Made by a program: the position numbers and the translations under genes | Shown: positions 19,456 to 28,887 of the stretch, one piece after another | Layout of the letters: each line of letters opens with the position of its first letter | Position numbering within the stretch: position 1 is the stretch's first letter | Notes under the pieces: generated by a model | What the model saw: the letters and a program-made list of their open reading frames with translations, nothing else | The model's database searches: none | What the model was told of the DNA's origin: nothing | Source: Saccharothrix violaceirubra | Lineage (GTDB): Bacteria; Actinomycetota; Actinomycetes; Mycobacteriales; Pseudonocardiaceae | Direction: 5' to 3' | Assembly (NCBI RefSeq): GCF_014203755.1 | Contig: NZ_JACHJS010000001.1 | Coordinates: forward strand, 1,736,001-1,800,000 | Length of the DNA stretch: 64,000 bases

Positions 19456-20658
19456 TCAGGGTCCGACGTAGTTCTGGGCGAAATAACCGGCGGAGGACCG
19501 GGAGCCGATGAGGTGTTGCAATCGGGCCTCGCCCAAACGGCTCAGGAACGGCTCCGGCGAGCGGTGGATCATGAATACCATCCATTGCGAGAACTCCTGC
19601 GCACGCCATACACGACGCAGGCAGACGTCCGAGTACTCCCGCAGTCCGCGGTCATCCCCCGATCGGTGATACCCGATCAGGGCGGCGGCGAGGACTTCCG
19701 CGTCGTGCAATGCGAGGTTCATTCCCTTGGCGCCGACCGGCGTGATGATGTGGGCGGCGTCGCCGAGCAGGTAGAGGCGGCCGTGGTTCATCGGTTCGAC
19801 CACGTGACTGCGCATGTCCAGGATGCGCTTCTCGGTGATGCGGCCCTGCGTGAGCCGCCAGTCCGAGTCCCGCAGCGCGAGGCGTTTGTGCAGTTCGGAC
19901 CACACGCGCTCGTCGGGCCAGTTGTCGACCGAGTCGTCGACCGGCACCTGGAGGTAGTAGCGCGAAACCGTCGAACTGCGGAGCATGTGCCCGGCGAATC
20001 CGTCCGGGTGCAGCGCGTAAATCACCTTGTGGGTCGACGGCGGTGCCTCGGCGAGGATCGACAGCCACTCGATGCCGTGCTGGTGGGAGTACTCCTGGAG
20101 GGCGCCCGCGGGGATGCTCTGCCGCGTGACGCCGTGGAAGCCGTCGGCGCCTGCGATGAACGAGCAGTCGAGCCGCTGCTCGTGGCCGTCGGCGTCGACC
20201 CAGGTCAGGGCCGGTTCGGTGGTGTCGATGCCGTGGGGGCGGACGTCCCGGACGGCGAAGCGCAGGTCGCCGCCCGCGTCGAGGAAGTGCCGGACGAGGT
20301 CCTTGACGACCTCCTGCTGCGGATAGACGTAGTGGGTCTGCCCGCCGTAAAGGGACGAGTAGTCCACTTCGTGTGCCTCGCCGTTCACCCGGAATTCGCA
20401 CGCTCCGTGTCGGTCGGCTTCGGCGAGGAGTCGGTCGGCGAGGCCGTGGTCGTCCAGCATGCGGACGGCCCGGTGTTCGATCACGCCGGCGCGCGGGCGG
20501 GTTTCGATGTACTCCCGCGTGCCCTTTTCCAGCACCACACAAGGGATATCGGCCTGGTGGAGCAGGTTGGCGAGTGTCAAGCCCGCCGGTCCCGCGCCCA
20601 CGATGCCCACCGGGCGCTGATTGGTCTGGACGGCCGATTCGGTGTGAAGATCGCTCAC
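19456..20658 (-). CDS. pobA: 4-hydroxybenzoate 3-monooxygenase (PobA-like FAD enzyme)
   Basis: 400 aa from GTG 20658. Class A flavin monooxygenase that hydroxylates 4-hydroxybenzoate to protocatechuate with NAD(P)H and O2. FAD-binding GxGxxG in VGIVGAGPAGLTLANLL, the DG motif in FIAGADGFHGVTRQ, and the GD motif in LYLLGDAAHIITPVGAKGMN. The substrate-side SRYYLQ (Ser212/Arg214 of the Pseudomonas enzyme) and TPxGAKG are kept, which supports the PobA assignment over a generic monooxygenase. Length is close to the usual ~394. Divergent from the lipoprotein gene at 20845 and next to the ABC genes, which suggests uptake plus first catabolic step. No protocatechuate ring-cleavage genes lie nearby. 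Confidence 0.87.
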   Translation of the reverse strand: MSDLHTESAVQTNQRPVGIVGAGPAGLTLANLLHQADIPCVVLEKGTREYIETRPRAGVIEHRAVRMLDDHGLADRLLAEADRHGACEFRVNGEAHEVDYSSLYGGQTHYVYPQQEVVKDLVRHFLDAGGDLRFAVRDVRPHGIDTTEPALTWVDADGHEQRLDCSFIAGADGFHGVTRQSIPAGALQEYSHQHGIEWLSILAEAPPSTHKVIYALHPDGFAGHMLRSSTVSRYYLQVPVDDSVDNWPDERVWSELHKRLALRDSDWRLTQGRITEKRILDMRSHVVEPMNHGRLYLLGDAAHIITPVGAKGMNLALHDAEVLAAALIGYHRSGDDRGLREYSDVCLRRVWRAQEFSQWMVFMIHRSPEPFLSRLGEARLQHLIGSRSSAGYFAQNYVGP

Positions 20659-20701
20659 CGCATACCCCTGCCTCTGGACAGCCTGTGCAAAGATGCTCAC
20701 C

Positions 20702-20797
20702 GAAGGTAGTGGATCAACCTTCAAGTGTCGGTCTACTGGGTACTTGCCGAACCATCCACATAACCGTGAGTGGCCTTGGAGTAACTCTTGTAGACCG
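20702..20797. promoter_or_regulatory. divergent control region with two inverted repeats
   Basis: Between pobA (leftward) and the lipoprotein gene (rightward). GAAGGT (20702-20707) and ACCTTC (20717-20722) form a 6-bp repeat with a 9-base spacer. CGGTCTAC (20729-20736) and GTAGACCG (20790-20797) are perfect 8-base inverted copies 53 bases apart. The spacing suits a regulator binding both promoters. Confidence 0.45.
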
Positions 20798-20844
20798 TGC
20801 ATCCTGCCCCCGCAATGTCGCCACTCCAACAGGAGATGCCCCCC

Positions 20845-21873
20845 ATGACTCCAAGAGTCGGCCGTACGGCCCGAACGATCGTCGGCGCGCTGTCCGCGCT
20901 CACGATGCTGGTCGCGGTCTCCGGCTGTGGTCTGCTCGGCGGTTCCGATGAAACCCCCGCCGCCTCCGGCGCCCCCACGCCGGGCAAGCTCGAGAAGACC
21001 AAGATCAAGCTCGGTCTGATCCCGGTGGTCGACGTCGCGTCGGTGCACGTCGCCATCAAGAAGGGCTACTTCCAGGAGGAGGGGCTGGAGATCGAGCCCG
21101 TGAAGGTGCAGGGCGGCGCCTTCGCGATCCCGTCGTTGCTCAAGGGTGAACTCGACATCACCTTCGGCAACTGGGTGTCGTTCTTCGCGGCCGAGTCCAA
21201 GGGCGCGGCCCGGGACGTCGACGGCCTGAAGCTGATCAACGACGGCTACCAGGCCAAGCCGGACATGTTCCTGATCGTCGCCAAGGCCGACTCGCCGATC
21301 AAGGCGCCGAAGGACCTGGTCGGCAAGACGATCGCGATCAACACGTTCAAGAACATCGCCGAGTTGACCGCGAAGGCCACCCTCGAGGCCAACGACGTCG
21401 ACCCCTCGAAGGTCAACTTCAAGGAGTTGCCGTTCGGCGACATGGAGGCCGCCGTGCAGAACGGTTCGGTCGACGCGGCGTTCATGGTCGAACCGTTCAT
21501 CAGCAAGGCGCAGCGCTCGATCGGCGCGGTCACCGTGCTCGACGCGGCGTCCGGTCCGACCGACTCGATCCCGGTCGCGGGCTACGGCACCACCGGCAAG
21601 TTCGCCAAGGAGAACCCGAACACCATCGCCGCGTTCCAGCGCGCGATGGCCAAGGGTCAGCGCGACGCCGCCGACCGCCTGACGGTCGAACCGCTGCTGG
21701 TCGAGTACGTGAAGGTCGACAAGGAAACCGCGAGCCTGGTGCACTTCGGCGAGTTCCCGGTCACTCTCGATCCGACCCGGTTGCAACGTGTCGCGAACCT
21801 GATGCGAACCTATGGTCTGCTCGACAAGGACTTCGACGTGAAGCCCATGCTGCTGCCCGGTTCCGGAGGCTGA
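20845..21873 (+). CDS. ABC transporter substrate-binding lipoprotein
   Basis: 342 aa from ATG 20845, with AGGAG 9 bases upstream; ATG 20836 sits too close to that site. Lipoprotein signal ends in LVAVSGC, with Cys the lipidated residue. The mature protein matches the SsuA/TauA/NMT1-type periplasmic fold (KLGLIPVVDVASVHVAIKKG, GELDITFGNW, FMVEPFISKAQ). It should feed the permeases at 16937-18504, from which it is separated by the oppositely transcribed pobA. The ligand may be 4-hydroxybenzoate or a related acid, by context only. Confidence 0.9.
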   Translation: MTPRVGRTARTIVGALSALTMLVAVSGCGLLGGSDETPAASGAPTPGKLEKTKIKLGLIPVVDVASVHVAIKKGYFQEEGLEIEPVKVQGGAFAIPSLLKGELDITFGNWVSFFAAESKGAARDVDGLKLINDGYQAKPDMFLIVAKADSPIKAPKDLVGKTIAINTFKNIAELTAKATLEANDVDPSKVNFKELPFGDMEAAVQNGSVDAAFMVEPFISKAQRSIGAVTVLDAASGPTDSIPVAGYGTTGKFAKENPNTIAAFQRAMAKGQRDAADRLTVEPLLVEYVKVDKETASLVHFGEFPVTLDPTRLQRVANLMRTYGLLDKDFDVKPMLLPGSGG

Positions 21874-21878
21874 ACCGG

Positions 21879-21916
21879 CGGACGGCGGGGGCACTCGCCG
21901 GTGCTCCCGCCGTCCG
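21879..21916 (+). terminator. hairpin terminator after the lipoprotein gene
   Basis: 16-bp stem CGGACGGCGGGGGCAC / GTGCTCCCGCCGTCCG with one wobble, 6-base loop, then TTTAT. Good rho-independent form. Confidence 0.85.
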
Positions 21917-22133
21917 TTTATCGAACGGGTCGAGCGGCCCGAAAAAATCATGGACCCGGGGATGTCGATCGTTTTGCCGGGGTCGGTACGACCGCCGGCA
22001 CAACGGTTGATTTGAAAACTATCGCGTTCGGCGTCCGAACGGCGGTATGACGGACGCGAGTTTTACTCCAAGATCCACCGGGTTTGTAAGGACCTGTCGT
22101 TTACTGGCTGGGGGGCTGGGGAGTGTGCTGACG

Positions 22134-25100
22134 GTGCGCGGTCACGATGACCACGCCTCCGGGGACGAACCGGAGCGGATCGAACTCGACACGGGTGCCG
22201 AGCGCGGGACACCCGACTCGGGACCCGCCACTGGCACGACAGCGCCCGCCGACCGGGGAGTGGCCCGGTGGCGCCTGCGCAACTGGCGACTGCGGAGCAA
22301 GCTCGCCGTGGTCCTGCTGGTACCCGCATTGAGCACGTTGACCCTCGCGGGTCTGCGCCTGAACACCCAGCTCGACGACGTCGAGCTGTACGGCGAGGTC
22401 CAACGCGAACTGCGCCTGTCCGCGCAGGCCGCCGCGGTGGTCGACACGCTCCAACTCGAACGCGACGCGGCCGTGCACTTCGTCGCGAGCCGCCGCGACA
22501 GCGGCATCAACGCCGAGCTGTCCGCCCGCGCGAGCCGGGTGGACACCGAGGTGGCCAAGTACCGCGACGTGGCCACGACCGTCGCGGGCATCGACGAACC
22601 CGTGCGCGAGGCGTTCCAGAAGTCGCTCCAGTCGCTGGACGCGCTGCCCGCCCTGCGCAACACCACGACCACGACGCTGTACCCGGACGTGTCCGTGGCC
22701 AGCGCGTACGGCCAGATCATCGCCTCGCTCGCCCAGGTGCACCGGGCGACCGCGAGCAGCCTGAGCCACCCGGACATCACGCCGCTGTCCGGCGCCAACC
22801 TCGCGCTTTATAGCGCCAAAGAGCAGCTCTTCCAGCAGAACGCGATCCTGCTGTCCACCGCCAGACGCGGGGGGTTCGGCCCCAACCAGGAAGTGGCGCT
22901 GCGGGCGTCCCAGTCCAGACTGGACGCGGCCCTCGCGGAGTTCACCAACGTGGCGAGCCGGGAAAACCGCCAGCTGTACTCCGACGTCGTGTCCGGGACG
23001 TCGGTGGACGCGCGGAACCGACTCGTCACGTTGTCGTTGGTGCAGTCCGCCGAGTCCGGCCGGGTGTCCATCGGCGACACCGACGTGCTCAAGGTCGGCG
23101 AGGAGACCGCGGCGCTGATCCGCACGGTCTCGCAGGACATCGAGAAGCAGGCCGACCGGGCCGCCGCCGACCTCGTCGACGCCGCGCGGACGGGGGCGTG
23201 GCGTGACGCGGCCCTGGTCGCGTTCGCCCTGATCATCGCGTTCGCCCTGATGGCGTTCGTCGCCCGGTCCATGGTCAAGCCGCTGCGCGTGCTGCGCCGC
23301 AGCGCCATGGACGTGGCCCGCAACCGGCTGCCGGAGGCGATCAAGCGCATCCGCACCCACCGCGACCCCGACCTGGCCGCGGAGGAGGCGCTCGTCCCGG
23401 TGCCGATCACCACGACCGAGGAGGTCGGCCAGGTGGCCCGCGCGTTCGACGCGGTCCAGCGCGAGGCCGTGCGACTCGCGGTCGAGCAGGTGGCGTTGCG
23501 CGCCAACGTCAACGACATGTTCATCAACCTGTCGCGACGCAGCCAGGCGCTCGTGGAGCGGCAGATCGCCGTGATCGACCGGCTGGAGCAGGACGAGCAG
23601 GACCCCGACCAGCTCGCGTCGCTGTTCGAACTCGACCACCTCGCGACGCAGATGCGCCGCAACAGCGAGAACCTGCTGGTCCTGTCCGGCACCACGGTCG
23701 CCCGCCGGGTCACCCGGCCGGTGCCGATCAACGAGGTGCTCGGTGCGGCCGTGTCCGAGGTCGAGAAGTACGCCCGTGTGCAGATCGCGCCCGCACCCGA
23801 GCTGAAGGTCCAGGGCCGCGTGGTCAACGACCTCGCGCACCTCATCGCCGAGTTGCTCGACAACGCGACCGCGTTCTCCAAGCCCACCACCAAGGTGACG
23901 GTGCGGGCGATAGAGACCCGGCGCGGCGAGGTGTCGATCCGCATCCACGACCGCGGCGTCGGCATGCAGGAGCAGGACGTCGCCGAGGCGAACTCCAAGC
24001 TCGCCGACCCGCCCGAGGTCGACGTGTCGGTCGCCCGCGAGATGGGTCTGTACGTGGTCGGCCAGTTGGCCAAGCGCCACGAGATCCGCGTGACGCTGAG
24101 CAACAACGACGACATAGAGGGTGGTGTCACCGCGCAGGTCGTCCTGCCGGTGTCGTTGCTCCACCGCGGCCCCGAGCAGCCGCCGACCGGTCGCCCCACG
24201 CCACCGGTCCCGGCCCGCGAGGAGCCCGACGTCGCCGACAGCGGGGTCGGTGTGCTCGCGGGCGTGCCCAAGTGGACGCCCGACGGGGCACCGTCGATGT
24301 TCGACGCCGAGCCCGTGCCCAGCGTCGTCGAGACGCACCGGCAGGAGCCGGCGGCGGACTTCGAACCGTTCCGGGTCGAGCAGACGCCGACCACGGACCT
24401 GTTCACCGCGACCGTGACCGACTCGCCCGCGCCGTCGGCGGCGGGCGTGCCCGATTACACCTATCCGCCGCTGCCGCAGCGGCCCGTGCCCGCGGCGGCC
24501 GAACCGGAGCCCGAGCCCGAACCGGCGCCGCGTCCCGTGCCGCCGGTCGAGGACGAGGCGTCGACGCAGCGCCTGCCGATCTACGAGGACGTGCTGTCCC
24601 GCTGGTTCCAGGGCAGCGAGGCGTCCGAGGCGCCGGTGCACGGCGACCTGTCGGCCGAGTCGTACGACGCCGGGTCCGACGAGTCCTACGACGCGGAGCC
24701 CGACCCGGTGTCCGACGCGGACGCCTCGTCGGTGCCGCCGGAGAGCCCGGCCGAACGCACCCTGTTCGCCGACCGGGTCGACCTCGTCGGACCCGACACC
24801 GAACCGGAACCGTCGCGGCGCACCTCCGGCGGCCTGCCCAAGCGCGAGCCCGGCCCGTCGGCCATCCCGAGTTCGGGAGCCGCGACCGTGCCCGGCGGCT
24901 GGGGTGCCTCCGACGACGGGTGGTCGGCCGCGACCGCCCTGCTGGGGTCCACTGTGGACGACACGACCACGGCCGGCCTGCCCAAGCGCGTGCCCAAGGC
25001 ACGCCTGGTGCCGGGCTCGCTCACCGGGCCCTCGCCCCGTTCGGCGACGGGCGCACAGCGACAGTCCGCGGGCGTGGCGACCGCCGAACAGCCGATCCCC

Positions 25101-25241
25101 GGGCGGTCCGCCGACCGGTTGCGGCAGCGGTTCGCCACCTACCAGCGCGGAATCCAACTCGGACGCGAGTCCGCCGACTCCGACGGTCTGCCCTGGGAGG
25201 GGCTGCCGTCCCAGAGTGACGCAGACAAGGAGCAGAAGTGA
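22134..25241 (+). CDS. conservon-type sensor kinase-like protein (NIT-HAMP-HATPase)
   Basis: About 1035 aa from GTG 22134 (GGGGAG 10 bases upstream). A farther ATG at 22047 is open but its first 29 codons have many A/T third bases, so that stretch is probably leader. Order: membrane helix near residue 55, an extracytoplasmic nitrate/nitrite-sensing (NIT) domain, second membrane helix ([18 protein letters not shown]), HAMP, a helical H-box region ([11 protein letters not shown]), HATPase_c ([13 protein letters not shown] and IHDRGVGMQ), then ~370 residues of Pro/Glu-rich disorder with two GLPKR motifs. It equals CvnA of Streptomyces conservons, which control development and secondary metabolism. 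Coupled to the roadblock gene by GTGA. Confidence 0.9.
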   Translation: MRGHDDHASGDEPERIELDTGAERGTPDSGPATGTTAPADRGVARWRLRNWRLRSKLAVVLLVPALSTLTLAGLRLNTQLDDVELYGEVQRELRLSAQAAAVVDTLQLERDAAVHFVASRRDSGINAELSARASRVDTEVAKYRDVATTVAGIDEPVREAFQKSLQSLDALPALRNTTTTTLYPDVSVASAYGQIIASLAQVHRATASSLSHPDITPLSGANLALYSAKEQLFQQNAILLSTARRGGFGPNQEVALRASQSRLDAALAEFTNVASRENRQLYSDVVSGTSVDARNRLVTLSLVQSAESGRVSIGDTDVLKVGEETAALIRTVSQDIEKQADRAAADLVDAARTGAWRDAALVAFALIIAFALMAFVARSMVKPLRVLRRSAMDVARNRLPEAIKRIRTHRDPDLAAEEALVPVPITTTEEVGQVARAFDAVQREAVRLAVEQVALRANVNDMFINLSRRSQALVERQIAVIDRLEQDEQDPDQLASLFELDHLATQMRRNSENLLVLSGTTVARRVTRPVPINEVLGAAVSEVEKYARVQIAPAPELKVQGRVVNDLAHLIAELLDNATAFSKPTTKVTVRAIETRRGEVSIRIHDRGVGMQEQDVAEANSKLADPPEVDVSVAREMGLYVVGQLAKRHEIRVTLSNNDDIEGGVTAQVVLPVSLLHRGPEQPPTGRPTPPVPAREEPDVADSGVGVLAGVPKWTPDGAPSMFDAEPVPSVVETHRQEPAADFEPFRVEQTPTTDLFTATVTDSPAPSAAGVPDYTYPPLPQRPVPAAAEPEPEPEPAPRPVPPVEDEASTQRLPIYEDVLSRWFQGSEASEAPVHGDLSAESYDAGSDESYDAEPDPVSDADASSVPPESPAERTLFADRVDLVGPDTEPEPSRRTSGGLPKREPGPSAIPSSGAATVPGGWGASDDGWSAATALLGSTVDDTTTAGLPKRVPKARLVPGSLTGPSPRSATGAQRQSAGVATAEQPIPGRSADRLRQRFATYQRGIQLGRESADSDGLPWEGLPSQSDADKEQK

Positions 25242-25663
25242 CCACCCCAGCAGTCGAAGGTCTCGACAACTTCAGTTGGCTGGTCGACGACTTCGTGAGC
25301 AGGGTCGCGGGTGTCGCGCACGCGATCGTGGTCTCGGCGGACGGGTTGTTGCTGGCCTCGTCCACCCGCCTGCCCCTCGACCGCGCGGAGCAGTTGGCCG
25401 CCGTGGCGTCCGGACTGGTGAGTCTGAACCTCGGCGCGGCGCGCTGCTTCGAGGCAGGCGACGTGCGGCAGACGGTCGTGGAGATGGAACGCGGCTACCT
25501 GTTCCTGATGTCCATCAGCGACGGGTCGTGCCTGGCCGTGCTGGCGGCGCCGAACTGCGACATCGGCCTGATCGGGTACGCGATGACCCGGCTGGTCGAG
25601 CGCGTCGGCGTCCAGCTCACCCCGGAGATCCGCTCGCAGTTGCACGTGGCGATGCGCGGCTGA
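25238..25663 (+). CDS. roadblock/LC7 domain protein (CvnB-like)
   Basis: 141 aa. Begins [22 protein letters not shown], the standard start of conservon roadblock proteins (MglB-like fold). These dimerise and act on the partner small GTPase, as MglB does on MglA. Starts at GTG 25238 inside the kinase stop codon. Only 32 bases separate it from the GTPase gene, leaving no room for the DUF742 gene that usually comes between. Confidence 0.92.
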   Translation: MTTPAVEGLDNFSWLVDDFVSRVAGVAHAIVVSADGLLLASSTRLPLDRAEQLAAVASGLVSLNLGAARCFEAGDVRQTVVEMERGYLFLMSISDGSCLAVLAAPNCDIGLIGYAMTRLVERVGVQLTPEIRSQLHVAMRG

Positions 25664-25695
25664 AGCCGTGACCTACTAGGGAAAGCAGAAGTCAT

Positions 25696-26274
25696 ATGAG
25701 CGGTGGCGCGCCGGGGCGGAGCCTGTCCGTCACGTCGACCAAGATCGTGGTTGCCGGCGGGTTCGGCGTCGGCAAGACCACCTTCGTGGGATCGGTGTCG
25801 GAGATCGTGCCGCTGACGACCGAGGCCGTGATGACCGAGGCGAGCGTCGGCGTGGACGACTTGTCGAACACGCCGAACAAGATGACGACCACGGTGGCCA
25901 TGGACTTCGGCCGCGTGTCGCTGGACCAGGACCTGATCCTGTACCTGTTCGGCACCCCCGGTCAGCACCGGTTCTGGTTCATGTGGGACGACCTGGTGCG
26001 TGGTGCGATCGGCGCCGTGGTCCTCGTGGACACCCGGCGGCTGTCCGACGCGTTCGCCTCGATCGACTTCTTCGAGGACCGCGAGCTGCCTTACGTGATC
26101 GGGGTCAACTGCTTCGACGGCCTGCTGCACCACCGCATCGAGGACATCAGGGAGGCGTTGACGATCGACGCCTCGATCCCGATCGTGCCGTGCGACGCGC
26201 GCAACCGGCAGTCGACCAAGCAGACCTTGATCACGTTGGTGGAGCACGCGTTGCGGCAGCCAGCCCTGACCTGA
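25696..26274 (+). CDS. conservon small GTPase (CvnD-like)
   Basis: 192 aa. P-loop GGFGVGKTTFVGS, switch-region stretch TTTVAMDFGRVSL, G3-like LFGTPGQHRFWFMWDD, and a degenerate NKxD-type motif region (VIGVNCFDG). Family function: nucleotide-dependent switch downstream of the CvnA/CvnB complex. ATG 25696 follows AAGCAGAAG. A strong hairpin and repeat array B follow. Confidence 0.92.
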   Translation: MSGGAPGRSLSVTSTKIVVAGGFGVGKTTFVGSVSEIVPLTTEAVMTEASVGVDDLSNTPNKMTTTVAMDFGRVSLDQDLILYLFGTPGQHRFWFMWDDLVRGAIGAVVLVDTRRLSDAFASIDFFEDRELPYVIGVNCFDGLLHHRIEDIREALTIDASIPIVPCDARNRQSTKQTLITLVEHALRQPALT

Positions 26275-26284
26275 GCACCGACAT

Positions 26285-26322
26285 CCGGGCCGGGTCCTCC
26301 TTGTCGGGAGGGCCCGGCCCGG
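26285..26322 (+). terminator. hairpin terminator after the conservon operon
   Basis: 16-bp stem CCGGGCCGGGTCCTCC / GGAGGGCCCGGCCCGG with one wobble and a 6-base loop, 10 bases past the GTPase stop. Confidence 0.8.
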
Positions 26323-26334
26323 GTGTGTGTTCGT

Positions 26335-26400
26335 GGTGCCCGAGTGCACATTTCGCGGTGTCCGAACGCACGACTCACGGTGTCTGAACGTATAACTCGC
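26335..26400 (+). repeat. 22-bp dispersed repeat, array B (3 units)
   Basis: Units at 26335-26356, 26357-26378 and 26379-26400, exactly 22 bases each, between two convergent genes. Unit 3 and part of unit 2 are read as the last codons of the GGDEF gene on the other strand, and unit 2 supplies that gene's TGA stop (26375-26377). Confidence 0.88.
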
Positions 26401-28258
26401 GGGGGTGGAGGACCAGGGTGCCGGTGGCGGTGATCAAGGGGAGGACCGCGGCGGCGGCGGACGAGCACAGGTCGGACCGCGGGATCTCCGGCGAGAGTTC
26501 CACGCCGTGCAGGTGGTGGCGCGCGACGATCGAGAGCTGGGCCAGACCGCAGTCGAACGAGTGCAGCAGGCACCGCACGCCCATGTCGGTCAACGTGGTC
26601 AGGTTGTCCTCGACCGCCGCCAGGCCGTCCGACAGCCCCAGGCAGCGGGCGTCCAGGCTCAGCCACAACCGGTCCGGGGCCAGGCCCGACGCGCGCAGTG
26701 CCTCGGCCACCGGCGCGGTCAGGTCCGGATCACGGGACTGCTCGGGCGACAGCCGCACCAGCACCGGCACGTCCTCGCCCAGCGCGAACGAGCACGCCTC
26801 GTCCAGCACCCAGTCCGCGAGCTGCCGCCCCAACCCCAGTTCGTCCGCGAACCGCAGGCACTGCTCGTGCGACACCGGCCCGAACTCCGGGTCGTGCCAC
26901 CGCAACCGGGCCGTCAACGCGATCCGCCGACCCTCGTGCGCGACCGGCGCGTAGTCGATGGCGATCTCGCCGTTGCCCAGCGCGCCGGGCATGGTCGCGA
27001 TCAACGACAGCCGGGACCGGTCGCGTTCGTCCTCGCCCGCGTCGTAGATGCCCCACTGGCCCTTGCCGCCGGTCTCGGCCGCGCGCCGCAGGGTCGTGTG
27101 CGCCTGGCGCAGCAACGCCATCGCGTCCGAGTTCCGCGCCGACGTCCGCACGAACCCCATGCCCGCCGACACGCCGACGCCGTGCCCGGCCAACCGCACC
27201 GGTTCCGACAGGGCACGTTCGAACGCCGTCGCCAACGTCGAGATCCCCGGCGTCGCCGGCGAATCCTCGATCAGCACCACGAACTCGTCGCCGCCGATCC
27301 GCGCCACCGTCGCCCGCTCGGCGGCGACCGCGGCCCGCAGCCGCTGGGCCACGACCTTGAGCAGCTCGTCGCCCGACTCGTACCCGAGCCCGTCGTTGAC
27401 GATCGCCACGCTCTCCACGTCCAGGTAGCACAACGTGATCGAGCCCGGCCGGCCGAGCACCTCCTCCAACCGGGGCAGGAACGCCTGCCGGTTGGGCAGC
27501 CCGGTCAACACGTCGTGCAACGCCTGGTGGCGCAGGTAGTCCTGGAGCACCCGCTGCTCGGTCACGTCGTCCACGACGGCCATCCGGTAGCGGATCCCAC
27601 CGTCGCCGCCGCGCACCACCGACAGCGCCACGTTCGTCCACAGTGGATCGCCGTCCGGTGCGGACAGTGCCAGCTCCAGGTGGGAGTCGTCCCGGTCGGC
27701 CAGCAGCATCCGGGTCCACTCGGCACGCAACGCGTCCAGATCCGCCGGTGGGAACAGATCCGGTCCGAGCATCGCGGCCAGCGCGCGGTTCGACTCGACC
27801 AGCGTGCCCGCGATGTCGAACAGCGCGATGCCCGCCGTCGCCGACGAGAACACCTTGCGGAACACCGCGTCCGCGTCGTCGGCGACCCGGCGCAGCCGTT
27901 CGGCCTCCACCGCCGCCTCGCGTCGGTGGGCCGCCGCGTGCCCGGACGCCACGGCGCCGAGCAGCGCGGCCACCCGGTCGACCGGTCCGGGCAGCAGCGT
28001 GCCCAGCAGCGCCAGCGACGGGCCGGGGTCGGCGAACCGGGCCGCGGCGAGCCACTCGCCGACCTCGGTCGCGGGCGCCGGGTCGAAGGCGGGTGCGGCG
28101 AGCAGTTCGACGAGCCGGTCGACGTGTCGGTCCAGGTGGCCGCGCAGCTTGCCCCGGGCCAGCGGCTCCCGCGTCGTCGCGGTCAACGCGCGTGCCCATC
28201 TCACACCGATACCGGCATGCGGCGCGGCGGTACGAATGCTTCTCGACGGTTCGGTCAT
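26375..28258 (-). CDS. PAS-GGDEF protein with degenerate EAL domain
   Basis: About 627 aa from ATG 28258; GTG 28300 would add 14 residues. An N-terminal helical region (~120 residues) is followed by a PAS domain (FSSATAGIALFDIAGTLVES), a GGDEF domain with an intact ARIGGDEFVVL active site, and an EAL-like domain. The GGDEF lacks an RxxD inhibitory site at the usual place. In the EAL part the ExLxR motif reads ALTARLRW and the downstream metal ligands are not evident, so phosphodiesterase activity is unlikely. Expected role: c-di-GMP synthesis with the EAL as a regulatory or binding domain; c-di-GMP controls development through BldD in relatives. The final residues are encoded by repeat array B. 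Confidence 0.88.
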   Translation of the reverse strand: MTEPSRSIRTAAPHAGIGVRWARALTATTREPLARGKLRGHLDRHVDRLVELLAAPAFDPAPATEVGEWLAAARFADPGPSLALLGTLLPGPVDRVAALLGAVASGHAAAHRREAAVEAERLRRVADDADAVFRKVFSSATAGIALFDIAGTLVESNRALAAMLGPDLFPPADLDALRAEWTRMLLADRDDSHLELALSAPDGDPLWTNVALSVVRGGDGGIRYRMAVVDDVTEQRVLQDYLRHQALHDVLTGLPNRQAFLPRLEEVLGRPGSITLCYLDVESVAIVNDGLGYESGDELLKVVAQRLRAAVAAERATVARIGGDEFVVLIEDSPATPGISTLATAFERALSEPVRLAGHGVGVSAGMGFVRTSARNSDAMALLRQAHTTLRRAAETGGKGQWGIYDAGEDERDRSRLSLIATMPGALGNGEIAIDYAPVAHEGRRIALTARLRWHDPEFGPVSHEQCLRFADELGLGRQLADWVLDEACSFALGEDVPVLVRLSPEQSRDPDLTAPVAEALRASGLAPDRLWLSLDARCLGLSDGLAAVEDNLTTLTDMGVRCLLHSFDCGLAQLSIVARHHLHGVELSPEIPRSDLCSSAAAAVLPLITATGTLVLHPRELYVQTP

Positions 28259-28434
28259 CGGTGGTGTCTCGTGCGGTGGGGGAAAGATCGGGTGCGCCAC
28301 TGTCGCGGAGTTCGATCCTTCACGTCAAGGTCGGCGATCGGCGCCGTGTCCCTTGCTCCATCCTACTGTGCGCCACCCGCCACCCAACGGCCCAGACCGC
28401 GAATTCGCCCCGTCGCGGGGAAATCGCGACGGGG

Positions 28435-28887
28435 CTAGACGCACACCCAATCGGTCACCACCGTCGAGCCGTCCACCTCGCAGCGCAACCGCACCGGACC
28501 CGACGGCGGCGGGCCGAGCAGGAAAAACCCGAGCGCGTCGAGTTCCGCCGCCTCCACCGGTCCCGTCGCGGTCAGCAATTCGACCCGGCCGGACCGCGCG
28601 GGCAACACCTGGCCCGCTATTCCCGCCTCGGTCACCTCGACCTGCACGGAGATGCCCTCGGCGTCGAACACGAGCTGCCGCGCGGTGAGCGCGGCCCGCG
28701 CCCGGTCGGCCAGACCCGCGTCGAGCACCGAGTCGTAGCTGGTGAGCAACATCAGCTCGACGTCCACCGTGCGCCACGTGTACGCCGCGCGTGCGGCACG
28801 GGCGAACGCGGGCGGGACGGCGGCGGCCTCGGCCAGCGCCTCGGTCAGCTCGCGCAACAGCACCTCATCGCTTTCCCACCGGTCCAC
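28435..28887 (-). CDS. hypothetical protein coupled to an ECF sigma gene, 150 aa
   Basis: Starts at GTG 28887, 10 bases after a strong GGAGG; a GTG 3 codons earlier lies too close to that site. It overlaps the sigma gene end by 23 bases. The first half is helical (MDRWESDEVLLRELTEALAE), the second half beta-rich (ISVQVEVTEAGIAGQVLPA). No membrane helix and no zinc HxxxCxxC motif, so it is not a standard anti-sigma factor, though coupling with the sigma gene suggests a regulatory partner. Not recognised. Confidence 0.75.
   Translation of the reverse strand: MDRWESDEVLLRELTEALAEAAAVPPAFARAARAAYTWRTVDVELMLLTSYDSVLDAGLADRARAALTARQLVFDAEGISVQVEVTEAGIAGQVLPARSGRVELLTATGPVEAAELDALGFFLLGPPPSGPVRLRCEVDGSTVVTDWVCV

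Noticed and set aside
22047..22133. ATG 22047 as start of the conservon sensor
   Set aside because: The first 29 codons have many A/T third bases and a TTA codon; a better ribosome site precedes GTG 22134.
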